A stretch of DNA of 22,971 nucleotides, taken from NCBI GenBank assembly GCA_035315885.1, contig DATFXM010000076.1, forward strand, positions 1 to 22,971, read 5' to 3'. How positions within the stretch are numbered: the stretch's first letter is position 1; each line of letters opens with the position of its first letter. The stretch is from DATFXM01 sp035315885 (GTDB taxonomy: Bacteria; Acidobacteriota; Blastocatellia; UBA7656). The position numbers and the translations under genes are program-made. The notes below the pieces were generated by a model. It worked only from the letters and a program-made list of their open reading frames with translations. It was not told where the DNA came from and made no database searches. This document shows, piece by piece, positions 12,576-21,485 of the stretch.

Positions 12576-13607
12576 ATGGCTGACAAGTCTCCAGGTCCAC
12601 GCCATCACACTCAGATCAAAAAACGGATCGTCAGCGGCATGCGTCCCACCGGTAACCTTCACCTCGGGAACTACGAAGGTGCGCTGAAGAACTGGATCCG
12701 GCTTCAGGACTCCGGCGAATACGAGTGCTTCTTCTTCATAGCCGACCTGCACGCGCTGACCAGCGACTACGCCGACACGAGCGCGATCAAGCAGAACACC
12801 ATCGACATGGTCAGCGACTGGCTGGCGGCGGGCCTCGATCCGGAGCGATCGACAATCTTCATCCAGTCCACGATACCTGAGCATTCGGAGTTGCACCTGA
12901 TACTCTCCGCGGTGACTCCGCTCGGATGGCTCGAACGAGTCCCCACGTACAAAGAGCAACGCGAGAACATCACCGAAAAGGACATCGGCAACTACGCGTT
13001 TCTGGGATATCCCGTGCTGCAGGCGGCCGACATCATCATGTACAAGGCCAACTTCGTACCTGTCGGCAAAGACCAGGCCTCGCACGTCGAATTGACGCGG
13101 GAGATCGTGAGGCGGTTCAACAACTTTTTTGGTGATGTGTTCCCCGAGCCAAAAGCACTTCACACCGAAGTTCCAGTCTTGCCGGGCCTGGATGGGCGCA
13201 AGATGTCGAAGAGCTACGGCAACGCCATCTACCTGATCGATTCGCCCGAGGTTGTCCGGGAAAAAGCGCGAATGATGATCACCGATCGCACCCGTATCAA
13301 ACGGACCGATCCAGGTCATCCCGAGAACTGCGACGTCTGCCAGATGCACAGATTCTTTGTAGCTCCGCAGGTCGCAGATCAGTTTGACGAAGACTGCAGA
13401 AACGCGCGAATCGGCTGCGTCGATAGAAAACGCGCGCTAGCCGATAGTATCATTGAGCGATACGGCGAGATCGCTCAAAAAAGCCGCGAGCTTCGCGACG
13501 ACCCTTCGCGGGTTATTTCAGTACTACAGCAGGGATCCAAGCGCGCCCGCGCCGAGGCGCAAAAGACGATGAACGAAGTGAAACGTGCTATAAAGATGGA
13601 CTGGTAA
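12576..13607 (+). CDS. trpS: Tryptophanyl-tRNA synthetase
   Basis: This 343-aa class I synthetase charges tRNA-Trp. It has the HIGH-like motif HLGN (29-32), the KMSKS loop (209-213, GRKMSKSYGN) and family blocks FIADLHALTS and STIPEHSELHLIL. The length fits bacterial TrpRS. Near the anticodon-recognition region it carries C252, C255, C274 and C281, with R284 where the 4Fe-4S-type TrpRS of Thermotoga has its last Cys (IGCVDC there, IGCVDR here). ATG 12576 begins 11 nt after the protease stop; M22 is a later alternative, but the N-terminal extension is basic and common in the family. Co-transcription with scpA (9-nt gap) is likely. Confidence 0.96.
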   Translation: MADKSPGPRHHTQIKKRIVSGMRPTGNLHLGNYEGALKNWIRLQDSGEYECFFFIADLHALTSDYADTSAIKQNTIDMVSDWLAAGLDPERSTIFIQSTIPEHSELHLILSAVTPLGWLERVPTYKEQRENITEKDIGNYAFLGYPVLQAADIIMYKANFVPVGKDQASHVELTREIVRRFNNFFGDVFPEPKALHTEVPVLPGLDGRKMSKSYGNAIYLIDSPEVVREKARMMITDRTRIKRTDPGHPENCDVCQMHRFFVAPQVADQFDEDCRNARIGCVDRKRALADSIIERYGEIAQKSRELRDDPSRVISVLQQGSKRARAEAQKTMNEVKRAIKMDW

Positions 13608-13616
13608 CCGCAAACG

Positions 13617-14465
13617 ATGGATACAACAGAAGCGTCGCAGTTGCAGGCTGAACTGGGCGAGTCGCCCGACCAATACAAAGTCAAGCTCGAGATTTTCGAA
13701 GGTCCACTGGACCTCCTTCTCCATTTGATAAAGAAGGAGGAGGTGTCGATCTACGACATTCCAATCGCCCGAATCACCGCGCAGTACCTCGATTACCTTG
13801 AGGCGATGCAGCAGCTCGATATTGGTGTCGCCGGCGAGTTCCTGGTCATGGCGGCTACGCTGATTCACATTAAGTCGCAGATGCTGCTTCCTCGCGACCC
13901 GGACCTCCCGGAAGATCAGTTCGAGGATCCGCGCTCAGAACTGGTCTATCAACTTCTCGAACACCAGAAGTTCAAGGCTGCTGCAAACGTCCTGCATCAG
14001 CGGGGTCTGATCGAGTCGGCTGCTTTCGCCCGCGGCGCGCTGGAAAGCGACAGCAACAACCCGGAGATCTCCGCAACCGTGTTCCAGCTCTTCGAGGTGT
14101 TTCGCGAGGTGCTGGAGCGTCAGAAAGCCATCACCGAAATCGAAATCGCTCGCGACGAGATGACGATGGCCGAGAAGATCGCGGAAATCAAAATTGGCCT
14201 CTCTCAAAAATCCGAGCTGCGTGCGCGAGAACTGTTCGAACACGCAAAGTCCAGGCGTGAGATGGTCCTGATTTTCCTTGCAGTGCTTGAGCTGGTAAAG
14301 GAGCTGCAGATCAGGCTGCAACAGGATCAAACGTTCGGGGACATCCTGATCCTGAAGCGAGAAGATTGGCCGTCGTCACAAATCAATAGTCCGGAGCCCG
14401 ACTCTGCTACAGGATCGGGAACAATCATTGTCGATCAACCCAAAGCAGGAACTGAACAACAATGA
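13617..14465 (+). CDS. scpA: Segregation and condensation protein A
   Basis: This is the 282-aa kleisin subunit of the SMC-ScpAB condensin, which bridges SMC heads and recruits ScpB. The N-terminal kleisin block KVKLEIFEGPLDLLLHLIKKEE, with the conserved FEGPLDLLL core (about 22-42), and the AATLIHIKSQMLLP segment are diagnostic. A C-terminal winged-helix stretch rich in charged residues follows. It starts 9 nt after trpS and its TGA overlaps the scpB ATG (ATGA, 14462-14465), typical translational coupling of the pair. The tail after about residue 255 is low-complexity and variable. No smc gene is in the window. Confidence 0.96.
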   Translation: MDTTEASQLQAELGESPDQYKVKLEIFEGPLDLLLHLIKKEEVSIYDIPIARITAQYLDYLEAMQQLDIGVAGEFLVMAATLIHIKSQMLLPRDPDLPEDQFEDPRSELVYQLLEHQKFKAAANVLHQRGLIESAAFARGALESDSNNPEISATVFQLFEVFREVLERQKAITEIEIARDEMTMAEKIAEIKIGLSQKSELRARELFEHAKSRREMVLIFLAVLELVKELQIRLQQDQTFGDILILKREDWPSSQINSPEPDSATGSGTIIVDQPKAGTEQQ

Positions 14466-14995
14466 CAATCGAAGAGCTAAAGCCCATCATTGAATCGCTG
14501 ATTTTTGTGTCGGAGGATCCGATCACGGTGAAGCAACTCGCCTCAATGCTCGAAGGCGAATCGGTCAACGACATCGAAGCCGCGTGCGAGCAGTTGAAGG
14601 ATGAGTTCAACTCCAGACAAAGCGGTTTGGAGCTCCGCGCGCTTGCGGGCGGCTATCGGATAACCACAAAGCCCGAGTTCAGCGAGTACGTGCGGCGTTA
14701 TCTCAAGTCACAGCCTTCAGCGAGGTTGTCGCTAGCGGCTCTCGAAACGCTTGCAGTGATCGCCTACAAACAGCCGATCACCATACCGGAGATCCTCGAG
14801 ATTCGCGGCGTCACATCCACCTCGGCGATAAAAACGCTGCTCGACAAGCGATTGATCGTGGCAAAGGGTCACAAGGATGTTGTCGGACGACCGATGATGT
14901 ACGGCACGTCGAAGGACTTCCTCATTCATTTCGGTCTGAACGATTTGAACGAACTGCCAAACCTCGAAGACTTCGAAGACGTGATGACCAGTTGA
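14462..14995 (+). CDS. scpB: Segregation and condensation protein B
   Basis: This 177-aa protein has the two winged-helix domains of ScpB: residues about 1-80 (ELKPIIESLIFVSEDPITVKQLA) and 85-165 (LSLAALETLAVIAYKQPITIPEILEIRGV, KRLIVAKGHKDVVGRPMMYGTS). The conserved RGV and VGRPMMYGTS blocks make the assignment firm. It dimerises and binds ScpA in the condensin complex. It overlaps scpA by 4 nt, and rluB follows 1 nt after its stop. The scpA-scpB-rluB order is common in bacteria. Confidence 0.96.
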   Translation: MTIEELKPIIESLIFVSEDPITVKQLASMLEGESVNDIEAACEQLKDEFNSRQSGLELRALAGGYRITTKPEFSEYVRRYLKSQPSARLSLAALETLAVIAYKQPITIPEILEIRGVTSTSAIKTLLDKRLIVAKGHKDVVGRPMMYGTSKDFLIHFGLNDLNELPNLEDFEDVMTS

Positions 14996-14996
14996 G

Positions 14997-15833
14997 TTGT
15001 CGCCTGTCGCGGATTTCGAAGTGAGCACTCGCATTCAAAAGTTGATCGCCGCTGCAGGTATCGCATCGCGCCGAGCGGCCGAGAGAATGATTCTGGACGG
15101 CGAGGTTTCGGTGAACGGAACGCCGATCACTCATCTCGGTGCCCATGCCGACCCGACAGTCGATCATATAAAAGTACGCGGCAAGCTCATCAACCCGCTG
15201 CTCGGCGACACCACCAAGCGGTACTACCTCCTGAACAAACCTCGCGGATTTCTGTCAGCCGTCTCGGACCCAAAACATCGGCCGCTGGTGACCGATCTCG
15301 TACCGGGATCGTTGAGACGCGGACTTCACCCGGTGGGCCGACTCGACTTCAACACCGAGGGATTGATCATTCTGACCAATGACGGCGACCTGACGCGGAT
15401 CGTCACCCATGGCGGAAAAGTCGAAAAGATCTATCACGTGAAAGTCAAAGGCGCACCCTCCGAAGAACAGATCGGGAGGCTTCGCCGCGGCGTTACGATA
15501 GAGGGTCAACGTACCGCGCCCGCCCAGATCAGGCTTCTGGAGCGGACTGCGAGGGGCGGAAACTGCTGGTATGAAGTTACACTGCGCGAGGGCAAGAACC
15601 AGCAGATTCGGCGCATGTTCGATCTGATAGGACACTCAGTCGTAAAACTACAGCGCGTTCGCATTGGTCATCTGGATGGGAAAGGAATTGCGTCGGGTGA
15701 GTACAGGAGTTTGAGCGCGAAGGAAGTCGCGAAGTTCTTTCAGGAGAAAAGCCTCAAACCTCAGGCTCAACCCGGTCTCGACAGGAGCTCAAAGAAGTCG
15801 CAAGCCAGAACAAGAAGCCGAAAGACGAGCTAA
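14997..15833 (+). CDS. rluB: Pseudouridine synthase RluB/RsuA family
   Basis: This 278-aa protein has an S4 RNA-binding domain (about 10-60, STRIQKLIAAAGIASRRAAERMI) and a pseudouridine synthase domain with catalytic D117 in GRLDFNTEGLIILTNDGDL. RluB enzymes modify 23S rRNA near helix 90, and RsuA modifies 16S rRNA; the position next to scpB favours RluB. The tail (about 240-278) is Lys/Arg rich. The start is uncertain: TTG 14997 is 1 nt after scpB, while GTG 15021 would give the more usual N-terminus (V-STRIQKLI). Neither has a strong ribosome site, so coupling to scpB is probable. Its TAA overlaps the uvrA stop by 4 nt on the opposite strand. Confidence 0.93.
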   Translation: MSPVADFEVSTRIQKLIAAAGIASRRAAERMILDGEVSVNGTPITHLGAHADPTVDHIKVRGKLINPLLGDTTKRYYLLNKPRGFLSAVSDPKHRPLVTDLVPGSLRRGLHPVGRLDFNTEGLIILTNDGDLTRIVTHGGKVEKIYHVKVKGAPSEEQIGRLRRGVTIEGQRTAPAQIRLLERTARGGNCWYEVTLREGKNQQIRRMFDLIGHSVVKLQRVRIGHLDGKGIASGEYRSLSAKEVAKFFQEKSLKPQAQPGLDRSSKKSQARTRSRKTS

Positions 15834-18661
15834 CCTCCGTGGCCGTTCTTTGAACGATGTCCGTTCAGCAGAGGACGCAAGGCCTGACCGGTATAGGAGC
15901 GCCGCGCGCGCGCAACGTCTTCAGGAGTCCCTTCCGCGACAACACGTCCCCCGCCTTCACCGCCCTCCGGTCCCAGATCGATGATCCAGTCCGCGCTCTT
16001 GATAACGTCCAGATTGTGCTCGACCACCACTACGGTGTTTCCGAGCGACACGAGTTGGTGAAGAACATCGAGCAGCTTTCGCACGTCCTCGAAGTGAAGT
16101 CCCGTCGTCGGCTCGTCCAGAATGTAGATCGTCCTTCCGGTCGCGCGCTTTGAAAGTTCCTTGGCGAGCTTTATCCGCTGCGCCTCTCCTCCCGAAAGCG
16201 TCGTAGCCGACTGTCCGAGTTTGATGTAGCCAAGCCCGACGTCCATCAAAGTCTGCAGCTTACTCTTGATCTGGGGGATATTCTCCAACAACGGAAGCGC
16301 TTCCTCGACGGTGGTGTCGAGCAGGTCCGCAATCGAACATCCTTTGTACTTGACCGAAAGCGTTTCGCGGTTGTACCGCGCACCTCGACACACATCGCAC
16401 AGGACATACACGTCCGGGAGAAAATTCATCTCGATGCACTTCAAGCCGTCACCCTGACAGGCTTCGCAACGCCCGCCCTTTACGTTGAACGAAAACCGCC
16501 CCGGCTTGTATCCCCGCTCGCGAGATTCCGGTGTCATCGCGTAGAGCTCGCGGATCGGAGTAAACACCCCGGTGTAGGTTGCGGGGTTTGACCTCGGGGT
16601 TCGACCGATCGGCGACTGATCAATCTCTATGATCTTGTCGACGTGTTCGAGACCCAGCACCTCGCGATGCGCTCCCGGTTCTACAAGGCTCCGGTAGATC
16701 TTCTTCGCGAGCGCGCGGTACAGGATGTCTTCCACCAGAGTGGATTTACCCGAGCCGGAAACTCCAGTCACGACTATGAACATTCCGAGCGGGAAACTGA
16801 CATCGATATTCTTCAGGTTGTTGGCGAAGGCCCCAATCACCGTCAGATATTTGCCGTTCGCCTGTCTCCGCTGCGCAGGTACTGGAATCTTCAACTCGCC
16901 CGCGATGTAGCGTCCGGTCAACGAGTCCGTAGCATCGGCGATCTGATCCGGCGTCCCTTCGGCGACAATCAGCCCGCCGTGAGCGCCGGCGCCCGGACCG
17001 AGGTCAACTACATGATCCGCTCGACGAATCGTCTCCTCGTCGTGCTCGACCACCAGAACGGTGTTGCCCAAATCGCGCAGCCGCTCCAGCGTATCGAGCA
17101 GCTTGAGATTGTCCCTGGGGTGAAGGCCGATCGACGGTTCATCCAGAACGTAGAGCACGCCTCGAAGCTGCGATCCGATTTGCGTCGCAAGCCGTATTCG
17201 CTGACCTTCGCCGCCTGACAGCGTCGCCGACGCTCGATCCAGCGTCAGATACCCGAGACCCACAGTGTCCAGAAAGTGGACGCGTTGGCGAATCTCTCTC
17301 AGGATCAGCCCGGCGATCTTGTCCTCGCGACCGGACAGCTTGATTTGGTTGAACACCTTCACCGCATCCGAGATGGGGAGCGCGGTGTAGTCCGAGATCG
17401 TGCGCTCGGCGACCTTCACCGCCAGTGAAGCCGGCTGGAGTCTCCGCCCGAGACACTCGGGGCACACTACGGAAGAAGTCATCACCTCAAACGCCGCGAT
17501 CGCGTTCTCACTCCGAGCGTCATCGGCGCGCGCCTTGAGATAAGCGCTTGCACCCTTCCATTCGGCTTTGTATTCATACGCGCCGTAGCGCATCGCCAGC
17601 TTTTCGCGAGAACCCCAGAAAAAAGCGTCCTGCGCCTTCTGGGGTAAGTCGGCAAACGGGCGTTCGGGGCCTATTCCGTTGGCGCCGGCCAGCGATTTCA
17701 TCACGTCTCGCAAATAGTTACTGATTGCGCCGTCGGCCGGGAACGGATCCTGCTCGTTGATTGGAAGCTCGGGGGACGGTACAAGCTTGGCCGGATCCAT
17801 CTCGGACCGGCTTCCAAGGCCGTGACACTGCTTGCACGCTCCAAAAGCGCTGTTGAACGAGAACGACCTCGGCTCGAGGGTTGGAACCGAGATTCCGCAC
17901 TCGGGGCACGCCATCTTCTCCGAATAGAGCCGCTCTTCTCCGTCCACAATCGAGACCAGAACCAGACCGCCGGTCAATTTCGCCGCAACCTGCACGGAAT
18001 CCTCAAGGCGCTTTTGAACTCCCGGCTTGATCAACATTCTGTCGATTACGACCTCGATCGAATGATTTCGGCGCCGGTCGAGGCGAATATCTTCATCAAG
18101 CTGGCGAATCTCGCCGTCAATGCGCGCGCGGCTGAATCCGGAACGGCCCAGCTTGTCGAGCTCTTTCTTGAACTCGCCTTTTCTGCCGCGAACTATCGGC
18201 GCCATGATCATCACTCGTTCGCCGTCCGGCAGATGAGCCATCTGTTGAACGATCTGATCAATTGACTGTCGAGAGATTGCGCGTCCGCATTTGGGACAGT
18301 GAGGCTGGCCAATCGAAGAAAAGAGAAGTCGGAGATAGTCGTAGATCTCAGTAACGGTGCCGACGGTGGATCGAGGGCTGCGCGTTGTGGTTTTCTGTTC
18401 TATCGAGATAGCCGGCGACAAACCGTCGATGGAGTCGACGTCAGGTTTTTCGAGCTGATCCAGAAACTGGCGGGCGTAGGCCGACAAGGATTCGACGTAG
18501 CGTCGCTGGCCTTCGGCATAGATCGTATCAAATGCGAGCGACGACTTACCCGAGCCGGACAGACCGGTTACTACGGTCAACTTATTGCGAGGAATCTCCA
18601 GGCTAATATTCTTAAGGTTGTGCTGGCGCGCCCCGCGGATTGTAATTCTGTCGATGGCCAT
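15830..18661 (-). CDS. uvrA: Excinuclease ABC subunit A
   Basis: This 943-aa protein is the damage-recognition ATPase of nucleotide excision repair. It has two ABC ATPase modules: Walker A GLSGSGKSS near residue 35 and GVSGSGKST near 635, with two LSGGE signatures (TLSGGEGQRIRLA, TLSGGEAQRIKLA). Zinc-binding Cys pairs include CPKCGRAIS, CPECGISV and the C-terminal CEACQGDG...CDVCRG finger (about 735-765). Length and order match the family and no frameshift is seen. ATG 18661-18659 gives the standard N-terminus MAIDRITIRGARQHNLKN. It is transcribed alone, from the region shared with the Ser/Thr kinase gene, and converges on rluB. Confidence 0.98.
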   Translation of the reverse strand: MAIDRITIRGARQHNLKNISLEIPRNKLTVVTGLSGSGKSSLAFDTIYAEGQRRYVESLSAYARQFLDQLEKPDVDSIDGLSPAISIEQKTTTRSPRSTVGTVTEIYDYLRLLFSSIGQPHCPKCGRAISRQSIDQIVQQMAHLPDGERVMIMAPIVRGRKGEFKKELDKLGRSGFSRARIDGEIRQLDEDIRLDRRRNHSIEVVIDRMLIKPGVQKRLEDSVQVAAKLTGGLVLVSIVDGEERLYSEKMACPECGISVPTLEPRSFSFNSAFGACKQCHGLGSRSEMDPAKLVPSPELPINEQDPFPADGAISNYLRDVMKSLAGANGIGPERPFADLPQKAQDAFFWGSREKLAMRYGAYEYKAEWKGASAYLKARADDARSENAIAAFEVMTSSVVCPECLGRRLQPASLAVKVAERTISDYTALPISDAVKVFNQIKLSGREDKIAGLILREIRQRVHFLDTVGLGYLTLDRASATLSGGEGQRIRLATQIGSQLRGVLYVLDEPSIGLHPRDNLKLLDTLERLRDLGNTVLVVEHDEETIRRADHVVDLGPGAGAHGGLIVAEGTPDQIADATDSLTGRYIAGELKIPVPAQRRQANGKYLTVIGAFANNLKNIDVSFPLGMFIVVTGVSGSGKSTLVEDILYRALAKKIYRSLVEPGAHREVLGLEHVDKIIEIDQSPIGRTPRSNPATYTGVFTPIRELYAMTPESRERGYKPGRFSFNVKGGRCEACQGDGLKCIEMNFLPDVYVLCDVCRGARYNRETLSVKYKGCSIADLLDTTVEEALPLLENIPQIKSKLQTLMDVGLGYIKLGQSATTLSGGEAQRIKLAKELSKRATGRTIYILDEPTTGLHFEDVRKLLDVLHQLVSLGNTVVVVEHNLDVIKSADWIIDLGPEGGEGGGRVVAEGTPEDVARARRSYTGQALRPLLNGHRSKNGHGG

Positions 18662-18712
18662 TCACACCCGAGCCACAGATAGAGCCGAATCAGGCAATTT
18701 CTTAAACCCGAT

Positions 18713-18742
18713 ATTTTAGCGGACGCGTGACGGGACCTTCAA
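18713..18742 (-). promoter_or_regulatory. Candidate sigma-70-type promoter of uvrA
   Basis: On the minus strand, TTGAAG (18742-18737) and TAAAAT (18718-18713) are 18 nt apart. The start site would be near 18706, about 45 nt before the uvrA ATG. No LexA-type palindrome was recognised here. Confidence 0.4.
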
Positions 18743-18749
18743 GAAAGAA

Positions 18750-18764
18750 GTTCTGAGTTCTGAG
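18750..18764 (+). repeat. Heptamer repeat (GTTCTGA)2
   Basis: Two GTTCTGA units plus G lie just upstream of the uvrA promoter. The unit differs by one base from the GTGCTGA heptamer at 9540 and 11699. Confidence 0.7.
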
Positions 18765-18863
18765 GGAGGAGTGGAGACGCGGGGAGGAAAGAAGGGGCGA
18801 ATGGGCGACTTGAGTCAGCGCGTCGGCTGCGGCATCCCGCAGTCATCGTGTCTCCGTGTCATA

Positions 18864-18959
18864 CATCCCCGCGTCACTGCATCCCCGCGTCATTGCATCC
18901 TTGCATCTCCGGGTCGCCCCTTCCCCCCTTCCCCGCGTCCTCCGCGTCCACGCGTCTCC
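18864..18959. repeat. C-rich tract with 16-bp tandem units and GCGTC repeats
   Basis: CATCCCCGCGTCACTG and CATCCCCGCGTCATTG are adjacent 16-bp copies (18864-18895). Degenerate pieces with repeated CGCGTC follow, to 18959. CGCGTCTCC (18951-18959) is the exact inverse of GGAGACGCG (18773-18781). The 360-nt gap 18662-19021 between uvrA and the kinase gene holds only this tract, the heptamers and the two promoters. Confidence 0.65.
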
Positions 18960-18964
18960 TCTCC

Positions 18965-18992
18965 TTGCCCGTCATCAATCGCAGTGTATAAT
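18965..18992 (+). promoter_or_regulatory. Sigma-70-type promoter of the Ser/Thr kinase gene
   Basis: TTGCCC (18965-18970) and a perfect TATAAT (18987-18992) are separated by 16 nt. The start site would be near 18999, leaving a short leader of about 23 nt that contains the AGGA ribosome site. Confidence 0.6.
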
Positions 18993-19021
18993 TCACAGCA
19001 CATTTCTTCAGGATTCGCGAC

Positions 19022-21469
19022 ATGGTTGGGAAGATAATCCTCCATTACCGCATTCAAAAAGAGATCGGCAAAGGCGGTATGGGAGTTGTCTACAGGGCCG
19101 AAGACACAAAACTACACCGCACCGTCGCCATAAAAGTACTCGCAACGGAGCTTCTCGAAGACGAAAAGGCCCGCACCCGATTCCTCAGAGAGGCCCGCGC
19201 GTCGTCCGCCATCGACCACCCAAACATCTGCACCGTGTACGAAGTCAACGAAGTAGACGGCGTTCTGTTCTTCGTCATGCAGTATGTCGAGGGCAAGACG
19301 CTCAAAAAAACTGTCGCAGGCAAAGCTCTGCCTCTGGATCAAGCACTCGAGCTCTCTTTGCAGATCACCGACGCTTTAGCCGAAGCCCACAAGAGAAACG
19401 TGCTGCATCGCGATATCAAATCGGCCAACATAATGTTGAACGAGCGGGGCCAGGCAAAGATCCTCGACTTCGGACTGGCGAAACTCGTTCACCCGCCGTC
19501 GGGGGATTCTCTCGAAAGCGTGGAGCTGACTCAGATTGGCTCGCCGTTTGGCACCGCGAGCTATATGTCGCCTGAACAAGCCAAGGGCGAGCGCGCCGAC
19601 AAGCGATCGGACATTTTTTCTCTCGGCGTAGTCATCTACGAGATGGTAAGCGGGCGGCTGCCCTTCAAGGGCAAGACGTCAATCGATGTGATGCACTCGG
19701 TGATGCACGATCAGCCCGCAGCAATCGATGGAGTTCCCAGTCGACTGCAACAAATCATCTTAAGAGCGCTCGCAAAAGAACCGGCGGCGCGTTATCAGAC
19801 GGCCGACGTGCTGCTCGAAGACCTCAGAACATTTGTCAGGACAATTTACACTGCGCGGGGTGCATTACCTGCGGACAAGGCTGCGTCGTTCACCGCTTCG
19901 CGCCGCACGCCGACAAAGCCCTCGCTTTTCGGCAGGGTCTCGAACCTGGTTCAACGAGCGTTTGGGAGCCAGGCTCAGAAGGACGAGTCCTCTACCAGCG
20001 GCAGCGGTTCGGTCTCGCCTGATCTATCTCCGTCCATGTGGCAGTCGAGCGATAAAAAAGCGATCGCGATAATGCCGTTCAAGAACATGTCCGGAGATCC
20101 CGAAAACGATTTTTATGGATTCAGTCTCGCCGACAGCGTCATCACCGAGCTCGCGCAACTGCGCGACCTCGTAGTCCGCCCTTCTTCCTACGTCGCACAG
20201 TTTCAAAATAAGGATATTGACCCTCGCGCGGTGGGGACTCAGCTCGCCGTGGATGCGGTGCTGATAGGCGGCTACATCAAGGCCGGAGACCGCTTCAGGC
20301 TGACGCCGCAACTTATCGATACCGGCTCGGGTGAAATCGTCTGGAGTGAAAAGATTGATGTCGAGTCCCGGGATATCATCACGGTTCAGGACACAATTTC
20401 GCAGCACATTGTGCAGGGGCTCCGCGTTAAGACCGATTCAAAGGAGCAGGAGAGGCTGGTCAAGTCTCCCACCGAGAATCCAGAAGCGTACGAATGCTAT
20501 CTCAAGGGCCGCACGCTGCTCTACAAATTCATCACCCAGACATTGAACAGACCCGACCTTGAAGCGGCGGTTTTCCTGTTCCGTCGAGCCATTGAGCTCG
20601 ACCCTGAATTCGCGCTCGCTCATAGCGGTTTGGGAGTCTGCGAGGTCAACTACGTGTTGAAGGGCATGGGCGGACTCGAGCACTACGCCAAGGCTAAAGA
20701 GTCGTTTGATCGAGCGTTGGAAATCGATCCCAAGCTGCTCGAACCAAGAGTCCGGATGATCTTCATAGATCTGATCGAAGGCCGAAGCGACGAGGCACGT
20801 CACGAGATCCGCCGGTTATTGCGTCGCGCACCAAACGAGCCGTCGGTGCATTCGACCGCGGCGTACATCTACCGGCTCGCCGGTCAGTACGACCTTGCGC
20901 TCGAACAATGGGACAGATTGTTAAAAATCAGCCCGACTGATATCGCATACGCCTCCTACAACAAGGCTCGCCTCTACATCTATCAACAGGATTACGCCAA
21001 GGCGAGCGCTGAAATCGCGAAAGGCATGGCATTCGAACCCAATCACCCGATGCTGAAGGCTTATCGCGCGCTGATAACTTTCTACAAGGGGGACGCAGAC
21101 GGCGCGATGCGCGAAGTTCAGGAAGTGCTGGAGGGGCATCCCGATCTCCACTCACAGAAGATCACGCTGTCGTATTGCTACGCTGCGAAGGGTGACGTCG
21201 AACAAGCGCTGGCGGTGTTGGACGATCAGGTAATCGCCGCGGCGCGTGCGGATCAGGATACGGCGTACCGGCTGGCAACCGCTTATGTGATGGGCGGCCG
21301 CAACGATCAGGCAATCGACTGGCTGGAAAAGTCGGTAGCGATGGGTAACGAGAACTATCCGTGGGTCTCCACGAACCCGCACTGGCGGCCTCTGGATCAG
21401 GACCCAAGATTCTCGAAGATCGTTGAAAAGCTAAAAGAGCGGTTCAACCGGCTCATTGAGTCCGCCTGA
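19022..21469 (+). CDS. Ser/Thr protein kinase with TolB-like domain and TPR repeats
   Basis: This is an 815-aa protein. The Hanks-type kinase domain (about 9-275) is complete: glycine loop G16-KGGMG-V22, Lys38 (VAIKVL), catalytic loop H129-RDIKSAN, D149-FG and GTASYMSPEQAKG. A linker (about 280-343) is Ser-rich and has no membrane helix. Residues about 345-475 (KKAIAIMPFKNMSGDPENDFYGFSLAD...) match the TolB-like or FlgO-like domain often fused to adenylate cyclases and kinases. The rest (about 485-800) is a run of TPR motifs for protein contacts. This architecture is common in Acidobacteriota. Lacking a membrane segment, it should sense or scaffold cytoplasmic partners. ATG 19022 has AGGA 8 nt upstream and its own promoter. 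The YceH gene follows after 16 nt. Confidence 0.95.
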   Translation: MVGKIILHYRIQKEIGKGGMGVVYRAEDTKLHRTVAIKVLATELLEDEKARTRFLREARASSAIDHPNICTVYEVNEVDGVLFFVMQYVEGKTLKKTVAGKALPLDQALELSLQITDALAEAHKRNVLHRDIKSANIMLNERGQAKILDFGLAKLVHPPSGDSLESVELTQIGSPFGTASYMSPEQAKGERADKRSDIFSLGVVIYEMVSGRLPFKGKTSIDVMHSVMHDQPAAIDGVPSRLQQIILRALAKEPAARYQTADVLLEDLRTFVRTIYTARGALPADKAASFTASRRTPTKPSLFGRVSNLVQRAFGSQAQKDESSTSGSGSVSPDLSPSMWQSSDKKAIAIMPFKNMSGDPENDFYGFSLADSVITELAQLRDLVVRPSSYVAQFQNKDIDPRAVGTQLAVDAVLIGGYIKAGDRFRLTPQLIDTGSGEIVWSEKIDVESRDIITVQDTISQHIVQGLRVKTDSKEQERLVKSPTENPEAYECYLKGRTLLYKFITQTLNRPDLEAAVFLFRRAIELDPEFALAHSGLGVCEVNYVLKGMGGLEHYAKAKESFDRALEIDPKLLEPRVRMIFIDLIEGRSDEARHEIRRLLRRAPNEPSVHSTAAYIYRLAGQYDLALEQWDRLLKISPTDIAYASYNKARLYIYQQDYAKASAEIAKGMAFEPNHPMLKAYRALITFYKGDADGAMREVQEVLEGHPDLHSQKITLSYCYAAKGDVEQALAVLDDQVIAAARADQDTAYRLATAYVMGGRNDQAIDWLEKSVAMGNENYPWVSTNPHWRPLDQDPRFSKIVEKLKERFNRLIESA

Positions 21470-21485
21470 AAAACGCGAGGCTTAA

